A stretch of 64,000 bases of DNA from Choristoneura fumiferana (GCF_025370935.1 NC_133472.1:12860476-12924475); one strand, 5' to 3'. Shown: positions 12,155 to 24,700, counted from the stretch's first letter. Program-made: numbers and translations. Notes: generated from the letters alone by a model not told the origin.

Positions 12155-12880
12155 CAATAAAACTTCCGAGTCCTGAACCCAGCAGGGCGCCGGAGCTAGA
12201 GACGACAGCGCAGGTGTTGAAGGCGCGCTCGGGCTGCAGCGGCGCCGGCGGCACCGAGAATCCCAACCTCGCGAACGGCTGGTCTTGCCTCGTCACCGTG
12301 CGCACCCGCACCCTTCCGAGGGCGCACAGAACCTCCCCCGCGGACGCCGCTTCCCATACTCCCCATCAAAATGCACGTTGTAAATATTCTGCGACGCCAA
12401 CCCAGACTTAAATACTCTACTCTCACTCATCAGTACCCTATGAAACTCCTTCTCGACCAACTCTCTAAAAGAAGATGTAATTCCAACGCATTGTATAGAC
12501 GTCGAATCGTTGCAAGAGTATCTGCCGCTATCAAACTCTAAAACCGGCGAGTGAATATTTGGGAATCTCGGACTGCCGTGGCTTTTCTTGATCACTTTGT
12601 TATCCGCGATGCCGGTGTTGTTAGCTTTATTTGCAACTTTGTTTTTCCGATAATGTCCTACAGCTGACCGGCGGACTTTTGCAAGCAATAACGACTGTTG
12701 ATGTTTATCTGACGATCGCGTGACCCCGTCAAAAGACATCAGTTGAGACTCAATAGATTGTTGCAAGTCTTCTTTCGGCATGGAAATCCAATATTTAGAC
12801 CACACAAGATACATATAGCCGCACATGCCGAAGAAAATGATATTTATGAACGACCATACCGCTATAGTCATGAGCCGCAT
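12155..12880 (-). CDS. SiaT: Beta-galactoside alpha-2,6-sialyltransferase (ST6Gal-like), first coding exon, with apparent frameshift
   Basis: This exon is expected to encode the N-terminal half of a Golgi type II enzyme that transfers sialic acid from CMP-sialic acid to terminal galactose/GalNAc. From the start at 12880 (AAC before ATG) there is a short cytosolic tail and a signal anchor (IAVWSFINIIFFGMCGYMYL, residues about 6-25), then a basic stem. The exon ends with the first half of the sialyl L-motif, FNTCAVVSSSG through GLGSFIG, with the conserved Cys. It is spliced at TTG/GTAAGT (12154), so the rest of the catalytic domain is on other exons, none of which I could find down to position 1. 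The reading frame changes between 12362 and 12293: the upstream frame hits a stop at 12293, while the frame carrying SAGEVLCAL and the L-motif opens only after a stop at about 12362. One missing base would explain it. It may be an assembly error or a damaged allele. An in-frame start farther upstream (13072) is possible but less likely. Confidence 0.82.
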
Positions 12881-12989
12881 GTTAAGCTTTCCGTTTCCCG
12901 TCAACAGTGTAATAAAAATATAGAAAACAACATGTCTTAAAAGTTCAGAGCAAATTAGTGTTTGCAGAAAGCGTGACAGCGACGTAAAG

Positions 12990-13135
12990 GAACACCAGGA
13001 ACAAAGATGGGTGGCGGTGCAAAGGGGAGGGGACTTTGGCGGCAGGCGCCTGCGCGGCGCGTACCGGGTCATTCACATCGGCAGCCTGCAACCCGCAATC
13101 CCCGCCCTCGCCTACCCTACTCACCCCATTCATAA
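12990..13135 (-). promoter_or_regulatory. GC-rich block just upstream of the sialyltransferase start
   Basis: A locally GC-rich stretch lies 110-250 bp upstream of the start codon in an AT-rich setting. It is probably 5' UTR or promoter. No TATA box could be assigned with confidence. A GGTGAGT on the minus strand near 13120 could also be a donor of an upstream untranslated exon. Confidence 0.3.
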
Positions 13136-13944
13136 AATACAAACCCTTCAAATAAAATTTGGATTTGATTTGGATGAAAATTAAAAGTTAGTTCCAAAAA
13201 GGTTTTATTTCAGAATAAGACCTGTATACATATGAGATTCAAAAATAACAACCAGCTATTATACTTATAATTAATGCTCACTTCACTTATCGTATCGCAC
13301 ATAAACTTAAATATAACTAATAATACTTGTATAGATCGGTACTAATTTCATTAATATTTTTCGGGTTGTGAATGTCAAAACATCTACTCGAGAAGTAGAC
13401 GGGAAAACACACTAGCACTGAATGTTTTACTATTTATTATTATGTAAGGTATGTATGCAGTTAATTCAATATTAAATATATAACGCTGATTAGATTTAAA
13501 TCATTCATGGACCCTATGTTAACAAAAAAATATATATCACCAAACACTATGTATTTTATTTCTTATTATAACTTCGGTTGATAAGCAAAAGTCACTAAGT
13601 ACCAAATAGGTACCTACTTGTTTTCAACAAAGCTCGTATCTCAGTATGAAATATTAACTTGATACGATTTTTTTAAGAGCAGTGACAGAAATTTTTGTGA
13701 GTTTTGCTTGTCATCTGGCGATAACATTAGTAAATTAACTAGAATTATATGATAATTAAGTAACAATACAATTGCAATTACAAAAAAACAGTGAAAATAA
13801 ACTATTTACTACAAAATACAAAGTTAGATCCAAATTTTAATATTGACACGCCTACATATTTATAAACAGGTTAAGTTTCAGTCTGACTCATACACAAAGC
13901 GAATCCATACAATCGTAGGTACAATATCTTTGTTATCCTATCCT

Positions 13945-14402
13945 CCAGTGAGTGAGTGAATGAGTTTGTTTGTTACTTCTTCACGCTGAAACGGCTGGAT
14001 TGATTTGGATGAAATTTGGCAGAAAGTTAGTTTTTAACCTGGATTAAAACATAGAATACTTTTTATTCCGATATTCCCACGGGATAGGGATAAAATCTCG
14101 AACTAATAACCGCTGGGCTTAGAGTCATGAAATTTGGTACGTAGATAGCTGAACATCTGGAATAAAACATAGTCTACTTTTTATTCCGATATTCCCACAG
14201 GATAGGGATAAAATCTCGAAACAACAACCGCTGGGCTTAGAGTCATGAAATTTGACCATGATTGTTTTTAATGTAACGTCAATGAAATTAATAATTTAAT
14301 TTACGGGAATTCCCATGGGAATTTTAAAAAATCCCGGAATTTCAATTCAGCTGCTGGACCTAATGATTTACGTGTGCGAAGCCGCGGGTAAACACTAGTA
14401 CT
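13945..14402. repeat. Dispersed repeat, family R3, with internal duplication
   Basis: It shares TTCACGCT, GGATGAAATTTGG, TATTCCCAC, GGGATAAAATCTCGAA and the ending AAGCCGCGGGTAAACACTAG with the copy at 61640-61932. Here the segment from TTTTTATTCCGATATTCCCA through CCGCTGGGCTTAGAGTCATG occurs twice in tandem (about 14059 and 14180). This is a common non-autonomous element type in Lepidoptera. Confidence 0.7.
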
Positions 14403-14741
14403 TAATACACACTATATTTGTATGCAATTTGTTTTACCGTGGAACGCTCACTTTTAAAAAAAGACAGTTTTCGAAAAATTCAATGTTGCTATTTGCAAAA
14501 ATTTTTGGCCCAACCTGTATTCAGTTATAGCCTGAATATGACTGGCGTAAAATATTTGAACCTAAAGAACTATGTTATACGAAATAAACTTAAGCTATCT
14601 TAATTAAATTCAAAGCACAATAAAGTGAAGAAACGTAATATGCATGTAACGTAACATAACACCAAAGACTCGTTTAGTGATGGGACCTAATGGATCTTGA
14701 GTTATATCGGTACTTAGTAATTCGTAAGTAACGAATATTCT

Positions 14742-15208
14742 AAGATTGGTTTTTTGGAATCTTTTTGTATTTTTTATTTCAATTCCAAATGTTTACTTTT
14801 ACGGTCATCCCGTAAAACCGAAATTGAAAATACAAACTGAAATATAGATGCACAGAAAAAACAGAAAAATAAGACCATCACTGGGAATCGAACCCAGGTC
14901 CTCGGTAATCTTAATTTGATTGCTTAGAAACGATATCTCTTGTCCGGGTGAGCGGTTAGTTCCAAAGGAATGCCGAAAAAGTTTGAGGGCTTACGGCATA
15001 GATGTCGCTAGCGTCGCTGCTTAAGTGACTAAGTAAGAAACCCAAGCTGAGATATGAGGTGCATAGGGAAATTCGTGTCGGTACCGTTGACCATCAGTGG
15101 TGTAGCGGTATAGCACGCGGTACGGATTACCGAGGACCTGGGTTCGATTCCCAGTGATGGTCTTATTTTTCTGTTTTTTCTGTGCATCTATATTTCAGTT
15201 TGTATTTT
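14742..15208. mobile_element. tRNA-like foldback SINE bounded by 13-bp direct repeats
   Basis: Arms at 14827-14910 and 15125-15208 are inverted and identical over 84 of 84 bases. The 13-mer TAACGAATATTCT lies at 14729-14741 and again at 15209-15221, immediately outside, and looks like a target-site duplication. Reading plus, 15092-15163 resembles a tRNA: 7-bp acceptor pairing GACCATC/GATGGTC, A-box TGGTGTAGCGG, B-box GGTTCGATTCC. The anticodon region lacks U33 and has a poor loop, so it is a SINE head and not a working tRNA. The left arm repeats the tRNA 3' half and tail in the opposite orientation and runs on for 85 bp. Confidence 0.7.
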
Positions 15209-15721
15209 TAACGAATATTCTTGCAACCTCCGTTTAGCCTTACTTAAGTGTCAAATAATGTTCCAACCAAAAATTTCACTAATACATATTCTAATCAAAA
15301 TTAGCGTAATAATCGGATTAATGATGACATTAATTATGATTAAGATTTTAAATTATTAGTTTTATCGATTCAAGTTTCGACACTTTGACTCTCTAGTCTT
15401 GTGATATTGACAGCTGTCACCCGCGCCACGCTACAATGAAAGTACTGTACATCCACCTGTGAATATTTGATATCTACTCCGATTTTGCTTTGACATTCTT
15501 TCGTTGTTCAAGATACAAAACGTCGTGTTTTATTTTATTAATTATACACGTGCTAGTAGAGTTACGACAGTGATAAAAGGATAATTGTGCGCGTTGATAA
15601 TTGCTTGGGCTCATAGAGTTAATAATACCTAATGAAATTTGACTGATTTAAGTGATTGAAAAAATTAATAACTTTTTATCTATTGTTATTATTATTACAC
15701 TTTATAACAATTGCTTCGATC

Positions 15722-15847
15722 CACGTACAGTCAAGTGTAAAATATGAACTTATTCAAAGTTTCAAAAATAAGTACCACACTCTTATTCCGATGCAATATA
15801 TTTTTGAGTGGTTCGAATAGATACTTATTTTGCACTTGACTGTACGT
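15722..15847. mobile_element. Foldback MITE, family M2 (copy 1 of 2)
   Basis: Terminal inverted repeats are ACAGTCAAGTGTAAAATA and its complement, extended here by ACGT at both ends. The second copy is at 61299-61433 and shares AACTTATTCAAAGTTTCA and TGAGTGGTTCGAATAGATAC. Confidence 0.8.
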
Positions 15848-15861
15848 CGCATGGAACAACA

Positions 15862-15988
15862 GGGCTACAACGAAACTTGAAACTCGAAGTTTGTGTCGTG
15901 CGGTCCCTCTGACACTTATACTGTTTAATACGAGAGCGAGAGGGACCGCACGACACGAACTTCGAGTTTCGAGTTTCGTAGTAGCCCC
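15862..15988. mobile_element. Foldback MITE, family M1 (copy 2 of 3)
   Basis: It has the same arms and centre (ACGAGAGCGAGAGGGACCG) as the copy at 6694-6819, and lies 15 bp from the end of the M2 element. Confidence 0.8.
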
Positions 15989-16522
15989 TCAGAAGTACTC
16001 TAAACTAACCGATTGAAAAACCTTAAGACCCTTGTACATATTAAATTTTTGTTTATTTTAATTATGATCATTACACATTCTAATGACTAGATTATAAATA
16101 TACAACTGCCATTCATGTCGATTTCATCACATGGTTATTATTTATTGATAAGGGTATTACACAATATTCAATTATTTTGTTTTAGGTTATTTACTCTAAC
16201 AATCAACTAGCTAAGTCAAAAGCTTTCAGGATACAATTTTGTATGTACAGTCAAAGAAACTGGATCACGGCCAGAGTGGGACCTATGGCATGCCTTGCTT
16301 GAGTACGCAGCAGAGGGTAGGCAGCGCTAGGGCTGGCCCATGTTTCTCGAAGCATATTAGTCTAATATGATTAGTGTTTTGTTTCATATTTTCATTCAAT
16401 TTACGAGACAAAACACTAATATTATTAGACTTGCAAGCTTTGAGAAAGAGGGCCCTGGTGGTGCGTTGCTGCTGCGCGAACTACCAACTGCCTACCCTGG
16501 AATTGACCCAATGCACGACAAC

Positions 16523-16661
16523 GTACAATCGAGCTCATAAACCTGTGAGCAAAAAATTTGATCAAAAATATCTGAACACGACTCTATTGTTAACGGCGTA
16601 GAAGCGAATTCAGATATTTTTGATCAAATTTTTGCTCACAAGTTTATGAACGCGACTGTAC
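16523..16661. mobile_element. Foldback MITE, family M4 (copy 1 of 2)
   Basis: Inverted arms contain GTGAGCAAAAAATTTGATCA and AAAATATCTGAA; the ends are TACAGTCG-like. A second, more diverged copy is at 20764-20898. Confidence 0.75.
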
Positions 16662-16984
16662 AAACCTTTGCGCGGTGAATATCATGGTTCATGCCGTGTA
16701 TCAGGTAATGTCGTGTTGCACGTGTCTCCATCAGCAGATGTTCCTGCGCTCCGATTTCTGGACGATGTGGTGTCCTCTCGTTAAAGAAGCGAAGACGAAA
16801 ATCCCTAAACAGCTGTGCATCTTTCGTTCTTTGAAATTTAAAGAGCGCTTTGGTTTTACTACTATTTAGGTGTGCTGTTCATTTTTATTGATAGATAAGT
16901 AATTAAAAACAAATAAATATCATTAATATCACGGGACATTAGTTACCAAATGACCTAGTCGGACTAGGCTAGTCCCAAAGTAAG

Positions 16985-17165
16985 CAAAGCTTGTGTGCTT
17001 GTGTTATGGGTACTAGATAACGGATAAACATAGTTAAGCACAATAGATACACGGACTCGAGAACAAACATTCGTATTTTCATACAAATATCTGGCCCAAC
17101 CGGAGATCTAACCCGGGACCTCAAGCTTCATAATCTAACCTGGGCTATCAGGTCATCTAGGTAAA
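16985..17165 (-). mobile_element. tRNA-derived SINE, family S2
   Basis: Read on the minus strand it opens with a tRNA-like head (CCTGATAGCCCAGGTT, then GAGGTCCCGGGTTAGATCTC, a degenerate B-box) and continues into GGGCCAGATATTTGTATGAA and TTTGTTCTCGAGTC. This is a familiar lepidopteran SINE body. The B-box is mutated, so it is an old copy. Confidence 0.65.
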
Positions 17166-17312
17166 TGTTTCGATCCATCTGGCAATAATCCATCAAATTC
17201 AAAAGATACGCGATAATTTACTGTACCGTACACACACAAAACTTACTTTACTCTAAGTAGTTTCTAATTCCATCTCCTCGGACATTTATTTACTGTCCTA
17301 CTAGCAAATGAT

Positions 17313-17651
17313 ATGATAAAATTACAGCACTCCTTTTTGCTACACGTAATTTTAGTAGGCTTTGATCAATTCACACACCAAGACATCTACCAAGTTTGTC
17401 AAGCTACTAAACAACAGTTGCTAGATGTAAAATCAACGTTGCAAAATAATATTAGTACCACGAAGGTACTGGAAAACCAGCTGAACAAATTGGAGGCAAG
17501 TAGCCAAAAGATTGAGCGCTTCTTCAAAGAAAAAGCATCTACAATTACAAATAATGTATTTGATCAATTTCCCTTTGGTATTTTACACCAATCATTGCAT
17601 CTCAGTCGCGCGCGTCAAAATCATCCCTCGCGCATTCGAATAGAGAAGTGA
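17313..17651 (+). CDS. Hypothetical 112-aa protein with hydrophobic N-terminus and coiled coil
   Basis: An intact ATG-to-stop frame stands alone between the sialyltransferase and TMEM43. Residues 1-20 (MIKLQHSFLLHVILVGFDQF) could be a signal peptide. Residues about 30-75 show heptad-like spacing of L/I/V with K, E and Q (QATKQQLLDVKSTLQNNIST and the following VLENQLNKLEAS). I recognise no family. Composition is even and not repeat-like, but the flanks are AT-rich, no promoter or poly(A) site stands out, and the tail is basic and irregular. It could be a small real gene, a decayed exon, or chance. Confidence 0.25.
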   Translation: MIKLQHSFLLHVILVGFDQFTHQDIYQVCQATKQQLLDVKSTLQNNISTTKVLENQLNKLEASSQKIERFFKEKASTITNNVFDQFPFGILHQSLHLSRARQNHPSRIRIEK

Positions 17652-18169
17652 AATGCTACCATAAGTACATTAGTAACATGTGATGCTTTGCATTCAATTG
17701 ATTCAATACTAAGCAATATTATTGTGCTCATGATCTTCAATTCTTAGTTTTAATTGACGAGCGGCACTGGCCGTGACGGTTTGTACAAAACATGTTCCTG
17801 CATAGGTGCATTTTTCCGACCGCAATGATACCTACCTAGTTTCGATTACGATTATCATCATACAAATAATATGAATCTGTCTCAACTATCTACTCCCATA
17901 CCACTCTTAAGCTATGGTAAACTCGTGTCTTCTTGATAATAGATTTTCAAGAATTTTCTAATATTTACGCTACTAGAATTTAATAAATAACACACAATAG
18001 ATACAATAATTAACAAATAGAAAGAATTATAGAACTAAAACTAACTTACTCGAATTTTCTTGTATTACGTATTTTTAAGACTTTGCATAAGCTAAAACAA
18101 TATTTCTATTTTTGCAAACAACACAAGCTTTTCTTGCTGTTTTGACTATAGTCAATTTTAGAGTACTCT

Positions 18170-18600
18170 TTTTAGGGTTCCGTAGCCAAAATGTCAAAAA
18201 CGGAACCATTATAGTTTCGCCATGTCTGTCTGACTGTCTGTCCGCCCGCGGCTTTGCTCAAGGACTAGCAATGCTAGAAAGCTTTAATTTTTTGCACGAA
18301 TATGTATGTAAACGATGCCGACAAAATATAACAGTAAAAAAATCAAAAAAAAATTTTTTTAAAGTACCTCCCATAGTCGTAAAGCGGGAGTGCTTTTTTT
18401 CTCATCAGAATGGTTTTAAGTATATCAAACTTACAAGGAAAACTATAACGGTTAACTTTTCTTGAGAATTATTAGTAGTTTAAGAGTAAATAGCAGCCTA
18501 AGGTATAAAATATACCTAAACTTGGAATGTTCCGTACAAAATACGAAATCCTTAGACAAATATTACTTGAATTTTTCATAATGGCTACGGAACCCTATTT
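18170..18600. repeat. Dispersed repeat, family R2
   Basis: It starts TTTAGGGTTCCGTAGCC and contains ATAGTTTCGCCATGTCTGTC, CCGCGGCTTTGC and GCAGCCTAAGGTATAAAATA, ending near ATGGCTACGGAACCCTAT. Partial copies lie at 24028-24150, 38940-39008, 45308-45450 and 57325-57545. It is one of the commonest dispersed sequences in Lepidoptera, probably the tail of a LINE. Confidence 0.65.
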
Positions 18601-18691
18601 CGGCCGGTTTTTATTGACTGTACTTACATTGTCATTAAATACCTACACATCTTTATGTGTTAAACTGACTATCTCGAAGACTTTAAGATGT

Positions 18692-18697
18692 TTTATT
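18692..18697 (-). terminator. Polyadenylation signal of TMEM43 (AATAAA)
   Basis: AATAAA on the minus strand, about 85 nt after the TMEM43 stop codon. Confidence 0.6.
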
Positions 18698-18780
18698 AGG
18701 ATTCGTTTTCATCAAATTTTCTCGTGGACCCATTTTCTGTTTAGCATAATAACAATGTTCAAACAATGTTTTGTATAACT

Positions 18781-21700
18781 TCAAGGACGCCTGGTCAAGA
18801 GGGTGGAGTAGTGCAATATTGGAAGCATTGCACCGCCTAGCATTATTGCTCCAAAAGTAGGTTTGTGCACCAACCTGAAAAGGTAAAACTACTTTAGTAA
18901 TTTCGTATGACATTCCGATGCCGACTACGGCATTGGAAATGTTGGAGCGGTGAAGGTGGTAAACCTTACAAAGAATTTATTTAAAGCATCTTCTACTTTT
19001 GATAGTAACTACATCAGGGAATATGGCAGATGCAAGGATGCAAAGAGTGTAGAGAACATAAAATGACGAATGAATGTCACGCGGGCTAGTTGTGGCACGT
19101 GACAAAATAACTAGGGTACATCACTAATTATCGAATGTGTGTTATATATTGATAGTTCTATGCAACCACTAAGTTAAGAACCTTCGATGGCATGTCGTAA
19201 TCAGATTATAGTTTTCTCAAAAACTGATGCCTAGCAGATGACCTAGATTTGTTTAGTTATCAACTTATCATATCTATGTGTACGTACCTACAGTAACCAC
19301 CAATATCCAGTCTACACCAATATTTGACACGACAAAGCATTCATAAATAGCTGATTGATTTTGCAATACTTTAGTTAAGTTTAATTTAATATAATTTAAT
19401 TGTATTTTGTCATAATGGGATGATTTCCTAAATAAACAAATTTATTATTATTATTATTATTTCTAGGGTCAGTAGGACGTGGCAGATATTTTTGCAAGCT
19501 CCGCCGTGGCAGATATTAATGCAGGCGACTGTATTATTTTAATAACAAGGTACATTTTACAACTGTTTTTTGTATGTCCTACATACTCTGCAACTAATGA
19601 ACAGATTTCAAAAATACTTTAACCAATAGAAGCTACACTTATCTCCCATTAAAAGAGGCTACTTGTACCCCGGAAAAATGCACAGACAAAGTTGCAAACA
19701 ATGGCTAAGTGTCTTATAATTTACCCAAATAGCTTACCATGGAATCGACGTGACCAAAAGAGTGTATGAAAACGAAAGGACCAGGTTGACCCAAATCCTT
19801 GTACACCGTCGCAAGCTGCTCGATATCCACTGGCACTGTAGAACTGAAAACATAGACAGTTCTGTTTAGCAACTGCATTAAGGTTTTTCTGAAACTGAAG
19901 CCTAACTAGGGCGACGGCGGACTAGTAAAATACACTGGTGCGACGCAGCCGCCTTAGTAACTGCAGCTTCGAAGTTTAAAACCTAACTCAGGTTGAGGGG
20001 GTGTACTGCGGATCCGTTCATTTGTAATTTGAACTAAGGTGACTTATTTGTCGGGATATCGATGTGACCTGACCTGTTTACTATAAATGCCTATATATTT
20101 AGGTACATGAACAAAATATATCAGATACAACAAAATTTATACAAGCGTGAGTTGTTCTTGTTATATTCCTGTGTCACTTTCCTGTAACTTAAAAAGATCG
20201 GAAAGACTCAAAAACTTTAACATCAACTCACACAAAGTGATCCAATCGGGGTGCAGCGTCATAGCGGAGGCGAACACCTGCACGAAACCCAGGATCCTGT
20301 ACTTCCATGTGTTAACGTTAGCTGCTCGACTTTCCAGGTCGTGCAGTTGCTGCAGGCTGAACGATCCCTTGCGTAGCAGAGAGATCGGGTCCGCGCCTGG
20401 GAAGTTGCCCGGGCTGTACGATTGGAGCACACCATCCTCAATGATGCCTACCGCTGTGTACTGTAATCAAAAATTTTAAAATAAATTAGTTTTAAGCTGT
20501 AGGTTAAGGTATACCGTAGGCGACAGACTAGCAACCTGATACTATTGTACCGTTTTTGTCAAACTATAAACCTAAAATTGCTAAAAGTGGCTCCGAAGCG
20601 GTAACGTTTCGTGAGTTCTGCCTACCTCATTTGGAATACAGGTGTGATGTTTGTGATGTTTGTGATATTTGTGTGTGATAATTATAGAACTAATAATTAA
20701 TATTTGGGGTTGAAAGTAGAAATATTTTTTTTCGTAAGATTACAAATTGTATAGCAGGATATGTGTACAGTCGATTTCATACACTTCTGGCCAAAAATTA
20801 AATCAAAAATATCTGAACCTGCTTCTATGCCGTTAACAACAGTCTAGTTTACATATTTTTGATAAAATTTTGCTCAAATGTATAAGAACTGGACTGTACC
20901 TGCTCAATCGAATTCAATTTAGCAGGTAGTGTAAGCATTGTGCACTTTACTATCTACCGTAAGCGAGCTGTTTGTATGACTACGCAATCTTTATGCGTGA
21001 GATCGGAATAAAATTCACATCTTGTCTGTGCAAAAAATGGGTCTACGATCACAGTAGCAAACTTACGATATCATCTTCTCGTCCGGCGTAAGAGAAGTGT
21101 ATGCGGAGATCGCCGACTTCGTGCTGCAAAGCACTCTCTCCGTGATAGTAGAAACCGGAGTGGAGCTTAATATCCGAGCGCTCCGGCCGCGAGTCTGACC
21201 AGATCTCGTAGTAATCGTTGACCTTCCGCTTTACGTCTACGCCTAGACAATGTAATAAACTCTTCTCTAATCTGTGATTTCATATTGTGCCACAGCAATC
21301 ATTGGTAAATAATGATCAAAAGTACAGTCACCTTAATATCTGCCACAGCGGAGCGTGATAAAATATCTGGCACGTCGTACCAGCCCTAGAAATGAAGTCG
21401 TATCAGATATTAATGCACGCTGTGTTGTGTCAGGTACTGGTGACTGTAGAGTGCGCGTGGCAGAAGCTTAGCTTTGCAATGATGTCTGTGATCGGTCGAT
21501 GCCCAGTGCGCAAAATAAATTAGTTGTGTTTCGAGTGCACGCAGATAGTGTAGGTACGGCGAGAATCGGGCGGTGACCAGATTTGCATCTCACACAAATG
21601 CGAAGCCCAGGTTAAGCCTCGCAAACTGTATTTAATGAAGTGAAGCTGAAGCAAAAGTATCTCCGTAAGCAATTATTTTACCTAAAAACAACCATCCGAT

Positions 21701-24700
21701 CTTAACATTTTCAGCTATATGCGTTTCACTAAACAGCGGCATTGATGTCGGATTGTGATGACCGGGCCTGATGTAGAACAAGTTAGAGTCCACCACATAG
21801 TCTCTCCAATCTTTGTGGTACCAATATGTCTTCTGAGATTCCTCTGCTGGTTCACTTAAGAAGTTTTCCTGCTCCCTGTGAAAATCATGGTACAAAAACT
21901 AATTATTTTACTAGAAAGCACAGAAATCCTAAAGTTCATAACACCTTTTTTTCTAATAGGACAGTTTTATACTTCTACGTCAAATTGCACGATTTGACCG
22001 ACACAACACGTGAACGAAATTTAAATCATTTGATTGTAATGCGCTTTATTGGCTTCATACTGCACGATAGTCGCGAACTCTACAATACAAATGATTCGGG
22101 GACACGTCGTTCAAGCATTTTCGGAGCAGTAAATATTGCTCCCGGTAATTTGACACATCTACCAGCTTCATGATCGCTAATAGACGCATTGTGACGCAAT
22201 GACACTGGTAGTTAGATGTAATCGCAGTTTACCTACATCTCATGGAAACTATGTCTATTGTAATTAATAGAAAGTTAATAACACTTACGTTGTTTCTTCT
22301 ATCCACTGGTACATCTGCACTCTCTTTCTCAGTTTCACAGCCTGCACTTGTATATTGTAGTCGGGCTCTGAGATGGGCTCGAGGATGCGCAGAGGGCCCA
22401 CGATATGTACCACTCGGCCTTCATACCGCGCTGCTTCATCACCGGTATGAACATCTATGCTGACGGCGGATGAGACCAGCTCTTCTAGCATTAGGTTGCT
22501 TTGAATTGTATGGCTCTAAAAGTATGTAGGATTGGTTAAAAAGAAAGTGAGCAGAGAATAATAAGGTTCTACTTGTCAATTTCGGGAGTTGACATAATTG
22601 AGGTCATCTTTTCTCTACAATTGAGTCGCTTAACTTCAAACTCGAGTAAATCCAATTCGGTCATTTTTAAGATTTTTAACCCCCGACGCAAAAAGAGGGG
22701 TTTTATAAGTTTGACCCCTATGTATGTCTGTCTGTCAGTATGGTGTGTCTGTCTGTCTGTCTGACTCTGTGTGTATTACTGTGGCACCGTAGCTCTTAGA
22801 CGGGTGGACCGATTTGAATGCGGTTTTTTTTTATTTAACAGCAGTTCTTAGACATATTTCATCAAAATCGGTTCAGCCGTTTTTGAGATATTGAACTTTG
22901 AAGTGACAAAGTCGGGGGTTTTCCAACTTATTGATGGTTAGGTTATGGTATTTAATAAAAGGGTAAAAAAAACTAGTTTTGTTACATTTTTTTCGGTTAA
23001 GCGTAAGTATTCCGTGTCGTTTTTGAGAAAAATAAAGTTAAAATATTTATTTATATTTAAAGTTATACAAATCCACACGAGTTTTTTCAAAGATAGCTAA
23101 ATTGCAATCGATTATATCAAATGAAGGTAAATCCAATTAACATTTTATTTTTTGTAAAGAATTGATGGTTTTAATGCTGAAGTTGCCGAACTGGAACGAT
23201 TTCTTTAATGTTTTAGCCATAATAAAAAAATACTGGCTTTCAAGTGGGTACGATTTTATTGATCACCTAATAAATGCGTTTTCGGCAACCTAATAAATAA
23301 TATTTGTTCCTAAAATAGTAGAACTGTCACCTAAATTGAATCACCAAATAATATTAAAACGGTTTTACCTAAATAAACTGAAAACTGAGTGTGTGACTCA
23401 AATTTTTTAATAAATAATATAAATTCACCTCGGCCCAGAGCAGGAAATATGTGACTCCCGCAAACAAAATTAGACTCAAAATTGTTGTTAGCCAGGTCTG
23501 CTTGAACTGGTTTTTGACTGCATTCAGATCCACCTGAAAGACATGCAAAAGAATATAAATTGTCAAAAATGTTTATTAATTAATATGTAAATTTCAGTAG
23601 GTTGTACTGGGTAAGTGAGATGTGCCTACTCTATGCTTCATCTTTCACTCTAAGAAACAAATGCACTGATTGCATATCTTTAAATTAAGTGCATGTGAAT
23701 TAATCAGGAACCAGTAGATCTATAGATGACCAACATTCAACTCGAAATGAATCCTTCTACAATGTAATTAGAAATCAAGTTGCTTTGTTGCTGCTTTTTG
23801 CTGATTGCTGTACATACAGAGCATGTCACTTTGTTTGTGTTGTGACAGTGAAGAGTTTAATGCTATAGCATTATTCTGCATTACTTTCTCTATTGTATCC
23901 TATAAATATAACAAATGGGAAAGTTTGTATGTGTGTGTGTTTGTTATTTCTCCATGCTAAAATGCCTCTGATTTAGATAACATTTTAATATGTAAATTAC
24001 TGTCTGGAATAACACATAGGCTACTTATAGGGTTTCATAGTCAACTAGGAACCTTTATAGTTTCGCCATGTCCATCTTCTGTCTGTCCGCGGCTAAGCCC
24101 AGAGACTGTTAGTACTAGAAAGCTGCAATATGGCATGAATATACATATCATTCAAGCGGACAAAGCGGTAAAATAAAAGAGTTTAAATTTTTTTAGATAA
24201 AATAAAAAATTGTAACTGCTATGAGTAAAATCATGTGTTGTGGGAGTTTGTATGCAACATTAATGAATTTTACTATGTAAATAACTTTTACTATGTAATT
24301 ATTGGGAATTCCCATGGGAGTTTCTGCAAAATTTTAGAATTTTGTTTTAATAGCTAGTCTTTATGGTTCTAGCAACTAAAATGGGCTAGTACTAAGATAG
24401 CAGAAATCTCATCAATAATCATGCTCAATAATTTTGAATCATCTTTATTGCAACCTTATTGCAACCTAAGGTAAGTCACAACATTCTATATATACAGAAC
24501 TATTCGCATGGCAGCATATTTTACCAAACCAACATAGCTGAAAGCATAGTTTTCCAGAAATAAGATATTTTATCCCAAAAATTTGAATAGTTCCCAGAAA
24601 CCAAATTAGTTGTTATTTTTTTTTAATTGGTGAATATTTTTTTGCTACCAAAAGGCATTTCAACAAAAACAAGTTAACATTATTAGTTCAATTCCAGGCA

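Larger units (their letters stand above)
12881..17312. other. Repeat-rich intergenic region between sialyltransferase and TMEM43
   Basis: Apart from the GC-rich block near 13 kb, it is a series of SINE, MITE and dispersed repeat copies that are listed one by one. No further exon was found on either strand. Confidence 0.55.

Noticed and set aside
12196..12426. Third minus-strand frame across the sialyltransferase exon
   Set aside because: It contains neither the signal anchor nor the L-motif and is a GC-rich shadow.
15092..15163. A tRNA gene
   Set aside because: Acceptor and T arms pair and both Pol III boxes are present, but the anticodon loop lacks U33 and has poor geometry, and half of it is repeated in inverted orientation within a mobile element. 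I treat it as a SINE head.
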